Shown piece by piece: positions 12,089-25,857 of a stretch of DNA of 64,000 nt; the stretch's first letter is position 1; every line of letters starts with the position of its first letter. Origin of the DNA: Euryodendron excelsum. Taxonomy: Eukaryota; Streptophyta; Magnoliopsida; Ericales; Pentaphylacaceae. The stretch lies in the NCBI GenBank assembly GCA_033060915.1, contig CM065378.1, positions 7,561,501-7,625,500 on the forward strand. Direction: 5' to 3'. The position numbers and the translations under genes are program-made. The notes beneath the pieces are model-generated. The model saw only the letters and a list, made by a program, of their open reading frames with translations. It was not told the DNA's origin and searched no databases.

Positions 12089-15000
12089 CTAAGCAAGATT
12101 TACCTCAAACACTCTCACAGAATGATCAGCTCCACAAGAAGCAAGCTGCATGCTCATTGAGTCTCGACTCTTCTCGGATTTTCTCCATGCCAAACGGTGC
12201 ACTGCTGAAACATGGCAAGTGAATGGATCCAACCGCAGGACGAGAGCAGAAGTTGCACCTGGCACGGCTAGGCTACCATCTCCAGTTCTGTTTACACACA
12301 CACTCCACAATTCAATGAGTCCATCTTCCATTCCAACTGCAAGAAATCCGGTATTGCTCGGCTGGTCAAGACCAATCCAAGATAGGGCAGTGACACTACT
12401 GCTGAACTGCGGCAGAGTCATGAGCTGCTTAACTGAAGATCCCTTCTCTATTGCCCAGATCTTCACTGTCTTGTCCCTTGAACCTGTGGCAAACTCATGA
12501 CCAAATGGGTTCCAAGAACACGCCCATATTATTCTTTTGTGAGCCTCCTGCCTCATTAGAAGCTGATAACTAATTTCGTCAACACCTGGATTACAACAGC
12601 ATGTCAAAGGAGATGTTATGATTATAATATCTGGGCCAGTTGATCACATATGTAATATGCAGCAACAATCAGTACAAGGATGAATGGCAAAAGAGGGTAA
12701 AACATAATTCCGTTACGAATTATCAGCAAAAAATAATAATAATAATTCCATTATGAATCAATTCCAACTATGTTTTCTTCTCATTGAAGAATTCTCCATC
12801 GCCCCATATGGTTGCTGAGAAAGGAAGGGAAATGGAAATGAAAATGGAAGGGACAACTGTTCTAAAATTGCCTTTGATTGAGTTGAAAATAAAAGCAGCA
12901 AAGAATGATCCAAGTTAGTAATGGGAGAAGAGGAGAGGAGAGAGAAGGAGTGCTTCATTTTCTTCTCCTCATCTTAGGCAACAAATGGTCTCCTGTATGT
13001 TACCTTTTAGCTGCTCACTTGTCTACTAGTTTGCTTTCTCAGAAATAAAAAGAAATTACTGTCATGTGTTGCATGGAAACAACTAACCAACAAGAAAACA
13101 GAAATCATACTAAAGGGTGCATTATTGCTACAGCAGCCGATATCTATCGTACCTGTTTGCTTGATTGAGAAAACAGAGAACTGGCGATCCCTTGAGACTG
13201 CCAAAAGAAAATTGTCATCATGCGAGAATTCCATCTGTGTCACTGTTAAGATGTGAGACTGCAGGCGACCAACTGCCTTCCATAAACCCACTTGCCATAG
13301 CCATATTTCTGCCACTGGTGCAGATTGGGCCTGCAAGAATCACTTCTCATGAGCGCCAAGCTACACCAAAAACCATGAATATAAATAACGAAAAGAAGTC
13401 TGGCTATGATAGATAAATCATCAGAAGGAGAACAAACTTGACAATACCACACCTTCAGTGTGGACATTGAATACTTCCACTAATGTTCTCTAAGGGAAGT
13501 AGTCATGTAACGTAGACCATTGTGCTGACATTATACCATATCAAGTAACTCCATGACTATTCAGTTGCTACTAATTTCCTAAAACTGCTTTATGAGGGTG
13601 CTTAGGCATCTCACGAAAATTGAATTAATCCAGTATGTGTCACACAGACCCAAAGAACAAACCTGTTATTATTCGCTTACTACAAATAGGTGCATTATAT
13701 TGATCCTCTCCCAAAAGCCCATCTCAAGAGATTTTCTTTCAACATATTGTGCCCTGCTAGCCACTCCAGTAAAGCTGAAACAAAAGCAGGATAGCGATTG
13801 AGTTGGTACAGCTATAATCTTTTATTTGGATATTTCTAGACAATGGACAGAGATTAAGGAACCTAAAAGCAACAAGGCAAATATTAATAACATCATTGGA
13901 TAAGCCCTCTGCCACATATAAAAAAGAGTTCATATTGTGCCCTCTCTCAGGTTCTCTTCTAATGTCCAGGGACACTGCAGGGGGCTCGGGGTGAATTTGA
14001 TGCTATCAAAAACTGAAGGCAAAAATGCACATATAAACCAAGTCTGCAAGCAAAAGCAGGATTAACACTTGTTACGCTTGGATGAACAGTTGAGCATTTT
14101 ACACCATGTCACATTTTAAATCAGATTAACAACAGAACAAGCAAATTTGATCCATTATACTGGAGCACATAACATGACATTGCCAAGATTTTTAGTCAAC
14201 ATTATAAAATAAACAACTATGCAGTGACCAACAACTATGCATTGGAATCATTTTAAGGGCTTAGAATGAACTTGGGCAAACACATAAAACAAGCTAGGAA
14301 CAACTTTAAGTTGATTGGCTGTGTCTCAAACCTAATCTGCATGGGCATGTATTAAGTCTCACAGGAGAAATGTGCAAGGGAGAGATTGTATATAAGTGGG
14401 GACAAAAAACTTAATTGGCATTGTAGGCCAACATAGAGTCAGGACCTAGCTGGTAACTTATGATATGAGTTTAGTAAAGCCACATTGTTCGTGTGTTCCA
14501 ACTTGGTAAACTTGCAGTAATTACAAGATGCCACACCGTGGAGGAAGAGAAGGATCCCAAGCAACTTAGATTAGAGGTAGATCTCTTTCATATTAGTTTC
14601 CTAACAAGTATCGAAATGTCAGGCATTGGTGAAAATTTGCTGATTGAAGCCAGATCACCTAAGAAGCACAGACACGCTACATATGACACGAACACGACAC
14701 AGACACGTTCACACGGTGATTTTCAAAAAATGCAGGACACGACACAGCGGGAACATGACAAAATTATGTATCTATATATTTTTCATTGTTTTTATTTCAC
14801 AATTGGATCCCAAGTTATTTTTTTCAAACTTGCAATGTTTTATATGTGTCTAAGTGATGGACAAAGGTGTCCAAGTGACGGACATGCATATCCCTCAAGC
14901 GTCTGAAGCGTGTCCAATTTTACAAAAATTAATAAAATAATAGGACACATTTAGACCCGTGTCCAACGAGTATCGAGGAGTGTCCGATGAGTATCGTGTT

Positions 15001-18000
15001 CAACACGGTGTCTAACACGAATACAACACTTTCTTAAAAGTGTCTGTGCTTCTAAGCAGATCATTGTACTTTTAGACACTAGAAAATCCCAAGAAAATGC
15101 AAAGAATCCTGTCTACCGTGCATCTTCGGACAAGCATCAATTGCCACATGACAAGTCAATCAACTTTGGATTTTCATGTTTGATACCAAACCAAATTTCT
15201 AACTTCTGTTGGGAACTTCATATTCCACACCCTCTGAAAGTAGCTTAACCAAGCAGAACCCTCTCTTTGTGATAATTATTTTATTGCAGATCCTATAGTG
15301 CCAGTAAGTGCTTTGTCCAAGAGTAAAGTGGGTGAAAATTTGGTGCTTCTATGGACTATGAGACTGGCAAATTTGGAGGGGTTTTTTTTGGCTAAAAGTA
15401 ATCCCTCCTGTGGATCTATCCCTGTGTTACCATAATACTATACTATCCTAGCGAATTACGTTTTTGAAACGACATTCCAAAACATGGTACTTTAGCATTC
15501 CAAAATGACGAATTTAGCGATCCAAAGCAATCCCAAACTTTTTTTCTATTTATATCTTTAAAAGTCACCTAACGGAGGAAAAAAATCAATTACAATGAAC
15601 AAAAATATAAGAAGAATAAAATTTTGACATAACAATATTCAAAAAAATGAGTCATAATACTCCTAGAATGTGTTTTTAGATGATTAATTTGAAAAAACAT
15701 AAATTATGTTTTATTAAATGTATGATTGTTAAAGAAAATTCTTCTAGAAGTACTTTAATTCTAATAGTATACTTCATAGAAGTTTACCCCTAATGTACTA
15801 TATTTTAGAACATGTGGCGTACTACGTTCCCATTCCACGTATCGGAATGATCCGCGTACCAGGAAATATAGATCTATCCCTTCCTAATTTATACTCCATC
15901 TGGATTTTTTTGTTCCGTTTTTCACTTTTTAGATGCCCCAAATGTTTCTCCACATTGAAAAGTTAATGTGAAGAATATGACTTTCTTGAATTAACCCACA
16001 TTAATGAAAATGAAAATTAAAAATGAACATAAATAGGCTTCTGTGATAGCCCAAGAGCAGACATATTCGCACCCAGAATCTGAACATCAGCTTGCAGGTC
16101 TTCAGGAAAAGTAGATTTCTGTAAAGTTGCATGATTCAATGTCTTCAAAAAAGATAGAGGCGCCTCAAATACTCTGGCAACTTTCTCCTCAGATCCACTC
16201 ACAAACCGGTGGTTACCCTTCCCTTGGATGATTGCCACACAGTTAATATCATGTCCATGAACTTGAGGGCGAGCAATTTCATGCCAAGTGTCCCCATTTT
16301 TAAAATGAGGTTCAATAAGCCATGGAGCAAAAATCCTTGTTGTCTGCAAATTTCAAAAGATTGTGAAAATGATAATTTCCACACTGGATACAACAAACTC
16401 AAACAAATATGTACTAATAAATCCTGTTAAATTTCAGCGACAGAATTTGAAATATCTTAAGATTCTTAACTATGTAAACAACCTGTCTGCTCAGAATGAA
16501 TTTATATGCTAAAGAAATGTGTGACTTAGAAAATAATCCCCCTTACAAATGCCTTTAATTTTCCAAGCATGTACCTAAATGTGGGGAGTCACATGGCCTG
16601 CATCAAGGGTAATGCTACAAAATTAATGTGGTTGAGATAGTAGAGTAAAAAATGGTAGTGTGTGATTAAAGGAAAATCCACCCAGAGCAGGAATGCTGAA
16701 AAAAGATTCATGTAAGGCGTCAACATATAGTTTCAGCAACACTTAGTTGAACTGGATTAAAGATTCATTTATGAACTGGACTAATTTCTCTGGGCTGAAA
16801 GGGTGGAAAAATCACCAACCCATTGACCCCATGGACTGGGTGGCAACACCCAAACCTTTATTAATGTCCCATTGAATTATGAAACCCTGGCATTTTTAAA
16901 TTGAAGTCTCTAAGTGCCTTCTTATACCAACTAGACCTAGAATTACATTGGCTTCTCACAAATAAAAGGATTTCATGAGTTAACTACTGTTATTAGAATC
17001 ACACATGCTGAAGCCTCTAACTAGTTTAGCATTTCACTGACATTACCCCTGAGCTTTGGGTAGAGCAAAATGAGGAGTTCTAATGTAAGAGGCCAAACTG
17101 ATCCCAATATTAATATGTACCTAATTGCACTTTCAGAACAGAAACTTCATAATAGAATAATCAGATTGTGCACATGCACATAACTATGTATGTGTGGAAA
17201 TGTGAAAATATGTACATATTTTTTCATGGCTGCTTGAGGTAACTATCTTGAAGTTCAGAACTATTCAGAAACTTAAAATATTCATCCAGTATATTTGCCA
17301 CAAGCACGAAGCATATTCTCAAAAACAGAAAGAAAGGAGAACATGCAAGAAGATAAGAGCAAGACTGGGTTATAGCAACACAACAGAGTGACATGTATGT
17401 GCCATGTAAGCAAACCATATCCCACATAAATACAAGCATCATTGCTTACTTCAAAACCTAACTAATCCCAAATATACTTTACCAGCTGAACAGAACAATC
17501 ATCTCAAATATTACTTTTGCAAAGAAAAGCTTATTTTCCAATTAACGTATACATGAGTGTTTTTCATAAGTACATTAATGTATAATGATGTAACTAACTT
17601 CCATTCTCCACCCTATGTAGCCTACAATTCATGACAAATGTACTTTACAAGAGGCTTAAACATATATCTACACAACAATTTGATAGATAAATTAATAGCA
17701 TCTGCTTGTTAACAAATAAAATTTAATATTGAGAGTGGTTTACATAAAAGGCAACTCAATGGTGAGACAGGGAAATCCAAAAGGAAAGGGGGAATTCAAA
17801 TTGAACTGATCTGATTCTAAATCACATCCGAGAAATTTCTCAACAGTTTCTAGAAAGAAATTTATAGGTTCTTCCTGGCAGCAAATGTGGGAAGCTTACA
17901 TGGTTCTATTTGTACAATAATCTGAAAAGAACAAATCACCCAGCAACCAACCAAAAGCATGTAGCTGGAACATACAGAAAAAAAGAAAGACAACTTCATA

Positions 18001-20997
18001 TAACTTCTTATAAAGGCTGGAAAATATTACCTGATCGTGACTGACTGACATCAAATATTCACCAGACTTAGCCCATGCTATATCTGTCACTGCTGCAAAG
18101 TGCCCAGAGGGAACTTTTTGTGGCTGCCAGTTGTCTACATCGACAGCAACATTTCTCCAGAGATGGAAAGATCCACCATATCCATGAGCCAAAATGGCAT
18201 CTCCACTTGAGCTCCAGTGCCCACCATAAAACCCTAAAGCACAATGACTTAATTCTCCAACCGTAACCACATTCACCCAGATACCAGTGGTCCTTTCGGG
18301 TTGCCAGATCATCATTGTCTTGTCCATGGAGGCAGATAATATGCTTTGAGGTTGATGACACTCAACCCCTTCCACTGAAGAACTTAAAGGGGGTTGCCAT
18401 TCCACTGAATACACCCAATCCTCATGTCCAATGAGGAGAGATTCCAATGATATCTGATAGGCAAATGAGCCCACTACAAATAATGGACCTTCAATATAAG
18501 AAGCCAAGCTTATTTTTTCTTTCCTTTCAGAATTAGATAGAGAATTGCGTAAAACCATCTTCCATATGCGTATGCCCTTGTCTTGAGATGAACTTACTAA
18601 TAAAAGACTATTTGTTTCACCATTTGTGCATAAAGGTAACGAGAAGTCCAAACTTCTGATCCAATCAGTATGCCCTTTTAACTCACAAGCATGAACAAAC
18701 TGGGTACATAAACAAACAAAGAAACAAATCCTTTTGAGCCAAGACAAAGATTAAATGCAAGATAAATAGGATAATGGACAAGTCTTTACATACTTTTCCT
18801 GTCCTCTCACCACAGTAAAGATGGATCTTGTTATCCAATCCCCCCATTGCTAGGACTAGGCATCCAGTACTACCGGGCAACTCTGCCAGAGAAAGCGCAA
18901 CCATAGGTTTCGAACCAACAAAGATAGAATCCAGACATGACAATTTGCCGTCACCTAGAGAAACCACACCAGATGGTTAGTTGGTGGGTGGGTGGGTGGG
19001 TGGGGGGGAATGCTATTATGTCATGTAGGGCAAGATGATAGCCAAAAGAGTATGCAGAGAGCACTTGGACCAAGAAGTTTGAGTAGCCACTACCATCTCA
19101 ACCTCACATAATATTCGTAGATGTTGGTTCCTCTTAGTTTATGCAATCCCATCATATTTAACAAATGCAGTATCACTTAAGTTGTCATGTGAATAGAATG
19201 TGAACACAAACCAGCCCCCCCCCCCCAAAAAAACAAAACACACAAACACACACACACACACACACAAAACCAATACAAACAAACCAACCCCAACCCCCCA
19301 AATATCAAATGAAACCCGAAAACCCAACTCCTTAAAAGAAATGAACAATGATACTCATATGGCAACCAGCCAACAATATATATGGAAACTATAGCTGATA
19401 TCCAAGAAATAGAAAGGGGCTTGGGATTTACAAGAGAAATCATAGCAAGGTACCTCATTTTCCAAATCAATACAGAACACAAGACATAAAGCAAAAGTTC
19501 TGATGTATTTAGATAGAGACAGAATAGTTCACTAGTTTTATCTAATTCTAAAGCATCATTAGCCATGAGGCTAATGCCGCTAAGCATTCATCTTCACATT
19601 AATAACAGACCAAAATGCCTGGACATTACTTAGGGCATCTAACCAAAATGACTAGGACATCCAATCTGTATAAGCAAGCATTAAATGTATGTTTTCTAGG
19701 GCCAATAAATGTGGTATTGTCCTCTGCAGACCCATGCAGAGAAGACGAGAATTCTAGGCATTTATGGAACCCAAATACTGCCCCCCCACCCCCCCCCAAA
19801 AAAAAAAAAACTAAAAGAAAAAAAAAACCCAAAAAGAAAGAGTCTGGGAGAATAAATGGTGACAACTAAGAACACTAAGCATCGACATGAGGGTCATGCT
19901 AAAGATAAGTGGGGATAGTTTGATCAATCCTCAAAATGAAATCACGATTAGCATGTTGAACAATGTCCAAATTCACTTCACTCACCTCCAGACGAAGAAG
20001 GAAGTACCAATTCCCATACATAAACTGTACCATCAGAAGAAGTAGATGCAAACACTGCATCAGTTTGAGAAATCATAATTCCAGTAATGCATGTAACGCC
20101 TTTCTTATGCGGTTGTGGTACTTGTAACACGTACCTCCACTGTGGAAGCATTCATACCAAAAGTTTTCAGTAAATAATATATGACAGAAAAATTGTGAAC
20201 AGAACATTCAACATGAGGTTATTCATTTCAAAACTTTGTAATAAATGATATATGACAGAAAAACTACACTCTTTGAGTTCCTTAAGAGAAGTTGAAAATA
20301 TTGGCATTAAAAGACATAATATATTTAGTAGTAAGAAGGTCTTGTGAAGAATAATTCAGAAGTAAATGACAGTGATCAATCCAATTAAGCTCCTAATATC
20401 TGTAAAACACATCGTGCGAGAGCCTTCTAACTGGTAGCCAGATTCACACGCTAGTCTCTCATTGCAGTAAGGATCATGAGAAACCAACACATGGATCCTC
20501 TACCTAGAAAAATGAGACACGCAAGGACACACCTTGGAATTTGAAATCACGTTTGAAATTTGAAGTCGGCTACATGCCTAAGGCCAGCAATGCATAATTA
20601 TCTAAGTACTTTTTTTTTTTTTTGATTCCTCGGAAATAATCTAAATACAAAGTTCTGGTAAAGAAATTAAACCCCAAAGGAAAAATCCAATTGTGCTTTT
20701 CACCTTTTAATAATAAATAATATATAGAGATGTTAGGACTCTATCCCACAATCACAATCACTGCATTACATGAAGAAAACAAAAAGTTTTCTGTACAACC
20801 AAACACAATAAGATTTGCACTTTCTTTTTGCTACTTAGAAGGATAAAAGAAAAACTGCATTCGCTATTAAGTGGAATCTCGGCCACCAATTTTCAGCATC
20901 ACCTCATTTCTATAGCTATTTTTACTAGTATCGCCTTCTAAGTGGCTTTAAATCAGTTCTTATGCTTGTCCAAAATTCTACTGGTTCCAAAGCCATT

Positions 20998-21056
<59 letters not shown>

Positions 21057-24000
21057 AACCCAACATAGTATTTTCATCTAAACTATATTGTCAAACTTGT
21101 GGAAGGGAAACGGAAATAAAGTGAGAGAGAAAATGTTGGGAAAGGGGTTTCTTTTCTCTATTTGGTCTTGCAAAAAAAATGAAAGGAAAATCACTTTCCC
21201 CACAAAGGAAAGAAGAAGGAAAATAACAGGATAACTATTGAAAAGGAAAGAGCAAAGAAAATTAAAGGTAATTGGGGAAAAAAAACAACTCTCTCTTGTT
21301 TTTCTTCTTCCTTTCTTTCTCTTCCCTCCTAAATTAGAGACCAACACTCTCTTATTTTCCTTCTTTTCCTTTCTTTCCTAGAGTTCCAAACAGGCTGTAA
21401 AACTATATATGCACCAAGGGACCAACTTAATCAGCCCCATAAGTTCTGCCATAACCGAAGCTTTGTGAGGCCTTAAGGCCACCTTACATCTAGGTTTGCT
21501 GTAACTAGTAAATCATGTCTTTCCACCAATTGCTCCCACATTTTATGGCCCCATTCATGCACTGCTTTAGTCACATTAATTTTTCAAGTTGATACACCTC
21601 TATTTCAACATCCCAAGTTATCTCTACATCAACTCTTAGTAGAAAAAAAAAAATGCAATTCATTCTTCTTTTCACGAACCTTTCATCACTAGCATAAGTA
21701 CGAACACCAATTCGATAGCTCATCTCTTCACATGCAACCAACTGGTTTATAATGTTCTTGCCTAGTATATTAATCTTTGCTCAAGCCAGAAGTGTTCCGC
21801 TCCATTCCTGTGACACTGTGTTAGTTTTGTGATCTTACATTACAACTTATCAAAGTGACAAAGCCATAGATACAAATCAAAAGTTCCTTGTGAGTAGCAC
21901 TAGGTGACAAATCCTCACCAATTTCAATGTTTTCTAGAGCCTCTCTGCTCAAGAGCATTCAGTTCCTAACCTCAAAGAAGTCTCTGTGTAATTACACGTC
22001 TTCTATGCTTTTGTTGGATAACTGTATATTAGATGTTCCGGTGTTTTCTAATTTTATCCTAGTTGACTAAAATTAATAACTTCATATCCATCCCCCTTAA
22101 CATGGTTTTCATAACAAGTAAAAATCACCCAGCACCTTCAAATAACTTCACTAAATCACAAATCTTGTATATGGTTGGTACCCCCTTGGTGCCTTTGATT
22201 TACGATATTCGTTACCTTACTATCATAAAAAAAGAGCAGTGGATTTGAGAAGCCTAGACCATCATCGTAGAGTGACGTGGTTCATGCTAGCTATAGCATA
22301 TACTCTATAAAACCCAAAATTTGTGCCAAGAATGGATAAACTCTGCTTGAGATCCAATTGTACAAAATTGGCAAAAACCGACTCTTCAGATTAAGAACAG
22401 GAGCCTCTATACCATCAAAAGATCTTATCATCCCCCCCCCCCCCCCCCCCCCCCCCCGGGCCCCCCGCCCCAGGAGACATTACATCAGGGTCAAAGGGAC
22501 CAAGGCCCAAGAACTTTCTTCCTGTTGCCCGAGATACAAGACATCCCTCAGAAAAACCCAATCAAAACCAAAAAAACCCAAAGCCAAGCATTCTGGTTGG
22601 ATTTCTTTAAGATACTTGCAGACCACATCATTCCAGCACAATGTTTATTTACATGCACTCTAACAGTTCACCCTTCTTGGGCTCCTCAAATACACTATTC
22701 TCTCAATATAACAGGAAATTCAATTACTCATAAAATAAGCGCCTTTGCCAAAATCCTGTTCTTTTTTTGCCATATGATGTTTAAAGGGTGATAGTTGTTC
22801 TTTCAAATTTTAGCACCTAGTCCTTGGACTCCTATTTAACACTATTATATCCCATTCATATCCAAATGTATACATCTAATAGAGCTAGCCAAGCTAATTT
22901 TGCATTCATTTCCCAGTACTCTTACGGGTTGTTTCATACCCCACTAAGTGCTTAAATCTAAAAAATTTCAATGGACCTTCCACTAAGTTGATTCAACAAC
23001 ACCTAATTGACTATTGTTTAAAACTGAAAATCCACTTAAAAAGGGTCAATATCTTAAGTTAGATAGATTTGGCCTTTCACTGAATGTTGTATATGATTAA
23101 TAGAAGGTGGTTTTTTATTTCAATCTTTACAAACAGATTTACCTTTAAATTTTTTTAATTTCAAATTTCAGTAAACTTTTTCCATGACAAGGAACAAGTG
23201 GGGTTGAGTTATATGTCATTCAGCATCCTAATTCAAAAGAATAAATCACTTTAACACTCTAGTATGGCGATACAACTACTTTCACCTTGAACTTCAGATA
23301 ATATGCACAATTTCCTAAGTGATCCCTGAACATTCAAAAAGGGTATTAATATGACTAACCTCAGTTTCTCCATTATGTTTATTGGCTGCAATTTTTAACA
23401 TCCTTACTCACTGCTAACACTGCAAATATACACTGGAACACTGTACAGTGATTCCGAATTTACACTGATTCATTTGAGGGAAAAAAAAAAAAATACCTTT
23501 TTGTCCACGAGAGATGACTCCCACAAAATAATGGCACCATCGGCATCTCCAGACAGCAAAAAATGCTGCTCCAAATGTTTTGCTGTGAGCACAAAAAAAA
23601 ACAGTGTACATTAGCAAGAAACCAAAAATCACTAGCACAAAAGTTTACACTCCTGATAATTACCCATAACCCAAAACAACGCCGGACGATTAATGATATA
23701 GCTGAAATATTCACGTACAAATCAAAAATATTACATGTATATCAGTTCAATTTCAGTAACAATTCAAGCTTGATTTCGAAGCAGAGTGATCCAATAATGT
23801 ACCTTTAAATGCGAACTTATTAGATGGAAGCCAGTAGGTGCAATTCACTGAAGCCTTGTGACCCGGAAGCGTAGTCAGGATTTGCGCAGTCTGTGAAGAA
23901 GAAGAGAGAAGTGTGAGCAGAATCGAACGGAGGCTATTATTAATAGGCTAAAAAGTGTAGATTGAAGTAAATGGGACCTTGGGGCAGAAGATTGCGACGG

Positions 24001-24115
24001 CATTTTGGGCACCAAAGGCGACCAAATCACAAGCGCCCCATGAGGCGTTGTTCACTACTCTGTTGCACCCTGCTCCTATGAACACTCTCCCCGCTTCCAC
24101 CGCACCATTAGCCAT
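12089..24115 (-). CDS. ELP2: Elongator complex protein 2 (WD40), one internal coding segment missing
   Basis: Exons on the minus strand: 23978-24115, 23803-23890, 23497-23582, 19986-20139, 18794-18954, 18031-18699, about 16025-16343, 13153-13330 and 12089-12585. The ATG is at 24113-24115 and the stop at 12089-12091. All junctions up to the sixth intron, and the last one, are GT-AG and phase-consistent. The product is rich in WD40 repeats (for example SSQDKGIRIWK, SASMDKTMMIW, SRDKTVKIW), expected to form two beta-propellers. ELP2 is the scaffold subunit of Elongator, needed for wobble-uridine tRNA modification and linked to histone acetylation. The recognised exons give about 765 residues; the family has about 840. 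The gap falls after QKPIYVH, where the frame runs into TAA (16017-16019) with no good donor, and before AQSAPVAEIW. I found no exon for that segment in 13331-16016, so this allele may be disrupted or the assembly incomplete here. Confidence 0.88.
13331..16024 (-). other. ELP2 interval lacking the expected exon; transposon-rich
   Basis: This lies between the truncated seventh ELP2 exon and the exon starting AQSAPVAEIW. Reading the minus strand in all frames I found no match to the linker plus first blade of the second propeller that the family has here. It holds the hAT-like element at 14659-15056 and a segment at 15423-15870 flanked by an 11-bp direct repeat (GATCTATCCCT at 15412-15422 and 15871-15881). 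Confidence 0.6.
14659..15056. mobile_element. hAT-like MITE with GACACG-rich terminal inverted repeats, copy 1
   Basis: The element starts CTAAGAAGCACAGACACG and ends GTGTCTGTGCTTCTAAG, so the ends are inverted repeats rich in short GACAC(G) motifs. The flanking 8-mers are CAGATCAC (14651-14658) and CAGATCAT (15057-15064), an 8-bp target duplication with one change. An 8-bp duplication is the hallmark of hAT transposons. The 137-codon open frame overlapping it has no transposase features. The sister copy is at 54095-54635. Confidence 0.8.
20999..21056. repeat. Compound (CT)n(CA)n microsatellite
   Basis: About 37 bases of CT are followed directly by about 21 bases of CA. It lies in ELP2 intron 3, immediately beside the fold-back MITE copy B. 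Confidence 0.97.
21089..21399. mobile_element. Fold-back MITE, Tourist-like, copy B
   Basis: A purine-rich left arm (ACTTGTGGAAGGGAAACGG) and pyrimidine-rich right arm ending GTTCCAAACAGGCTGT make a hairpin like the copies at 3472, 25858 and 58466. Both sides carry AAACTATAT (21080-21088 and 21400-21408), a perfect 9-bp direct repeat. TAA also lies at both ends, so the target duplication could be read as 9 bp (Mutator-like) or 3 bp (Tourist-like) depending on where the left end is set. Confidence 0.65.
22432..22457. repeat. Poly-C run followed by C/G-rich tract
   Basis: Twenty-six consecutive C, then GGG and further C-rich sequence. It is inside ELP2 intron 3. Such runs are prone to length error in sequencing. 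Confidence 0.95.
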
Positions 24116-24125
24116 CGCTAATTTG

Positions 24126-24157
<32 letters not shown>

Positions 24158-24158
24158 A
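24126..24158. repeat. (AT)n(GT)n microsatellite in the ELP2 5'-UTR
   Basis: AT repeats pass into about ten GT units, starting some 10 bp upstream of the ELP2 ATG on the coding strand. Length changes here would alter the ELP2 leader or core promoter. Confidence 0.95.
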
Positions 24159-25857
24159 TTTATATGTATATGTAGAGAGGGGAGCTCTGGTGTATGAACG
24201 GCCCTCGAACTGTTTGAACTCTTCTCTGGTTCAGGCGACGGGGGTTTGAGGAAGGAGGTTAGGGAAAAGAGGGATACTGTGGAAAATGCCGGCCCGCAGC
24301 CCGTTACTTTCATCAGCGGGTCGGCAAGAATATGGGCTGTTGCTTAAAGCCCAACCAAACTTGGTTGGTCAATTTTGGATCTGTAACGAGCTAAGTAACT
24401 GGGTTGTTTACACTTACTTGATAACTTAACGAGTTTGAAAATATGTCCAAGTTTCACTTATTTTTCTTTTAAATCGATTTTAAACGAGTTTCAATTAAAC
24501 TAATCACACATCAAACTTGAGTAGCTTGATTTTTTTATAGTCTTACAGTGCACATAAGTTGGTTGAACTGAGTTATACCCAAGCTTAAAAAAGTAACGAA
24601 TTTCAAAATATGTTTGAATTAGACTTATTTACATATGATATATCTTAAATGAATTTTTAGTGAGTTCAAAACACATAGTTGAGCTAGCCCTAGTTAATTG
24701 AACCAAAATTAAAAATAAAAGTTAATTGGGCAGGTATTAGGCCAACCACCACATTTGCTTAATCAGGTAGTGGAATTTGTAAACATGTCAAGCCAAGTTT
24801 GGGCATCAAGTTGTTTAAGATCAACTCAAAAAATCAACAACCTACAAAATAAAATTGTATTTTGAGTTTGCAAATTAATTATGATAGTAAAATTATGTGC
24901 ACCATTCGACCTGGTGTTATTTTATGAATCAAATCAAATTTGAACCAATATTTGACTAGCATAGTTTGTCTTAATATAGGTACATAAAAATAGTGATTGA
25001 TGGCCATTAAAATTGAATAAACCTTAATCAAGTTGTGGAAATATGAAAAAATCAAATCTATTAGTGTGTCGTTTTAGCTCAACTTAATTAATTTCTCAAA
25101 ATAAACTTGAATTTGATTTGCTATTTCCTAATCATGTTAAGCATGTTTTTGGTTGAAGTAGTATTAAAAGATCAAAGAGCTTATACTCTTATATAGTGCC
25201 CAAGTACTTGTTAGTTTACAAAATTGAGTTGAATGAACCAAGAAGTGTCATAAATATTTTCTAAAGTTGTAGAAGACATACTATCATTTGATTGGACAAA
25301 ATAGTAGTCTTACCAATTATTTAAGTCAAACTAAAGTAGCATTCTTCATGTCCCTACCACGTGAAATCATAAATTACTACATAATTTTTATATAAAATGA
25401 TGTAGTTATTTGTAGACTTTTTATTTCAAACCAGAACACCTACTATCATAACTCATAATTATTAAACTATTATTGTCACATTCATCTGATAAAATTTTTT
25501 GTATAAAAATTCTACAAGAATTAAATTTTTTGACAAATAATGATATCCTTTTCCAGTCTACCAATGATAAAAAAGAGTCTTACCCATTTGTAATTAGGCA
25601 AAACATAGAAGCCGGACCATCTACCTAGTGCAAACTATTCAATTCACACTCGAAAAGTCGGACAAATTTTCAGTGCGACAAAAAGTACAGTTAAGTATAT
25701 AACACTCTTGTTATTAGGTATTAAATTTATTATGATTTTTAATTAAGTCTCTATTACAAACTTAAATCTAATAACTGGTATTATTACATATTTTAATATT
25801 TATCCCAATGTGACTGCGACATAATGCATCAGATGCAAGACTAACACAAGCGAATAA

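Larger units (their letters stand above)
19986..23496 (-). other. Large ELP2 intron 3 (20140-23496) with its downstream exon 4
   Basis: Intron 3 is about 3.36 kb, the longest ELP2 intron. It carries the compound (CT)n(CA)n microsatellite at 20999-21056, the fold-back element at 21089-21399 and a long C-run at 22432-22457. No nested gene was recognised. Exon 4 (19986-20139) encodes WRYVLQVPQPHKKGVTC and the following WD repeat. Confidence 0.7.

Noticed and set aside
14493..14906. 137-codon open frame on the plus strand
   Set aside because: It overlaps the hAT-like MITE and translates its terminal repeat words; no transposase or other domain is visible.
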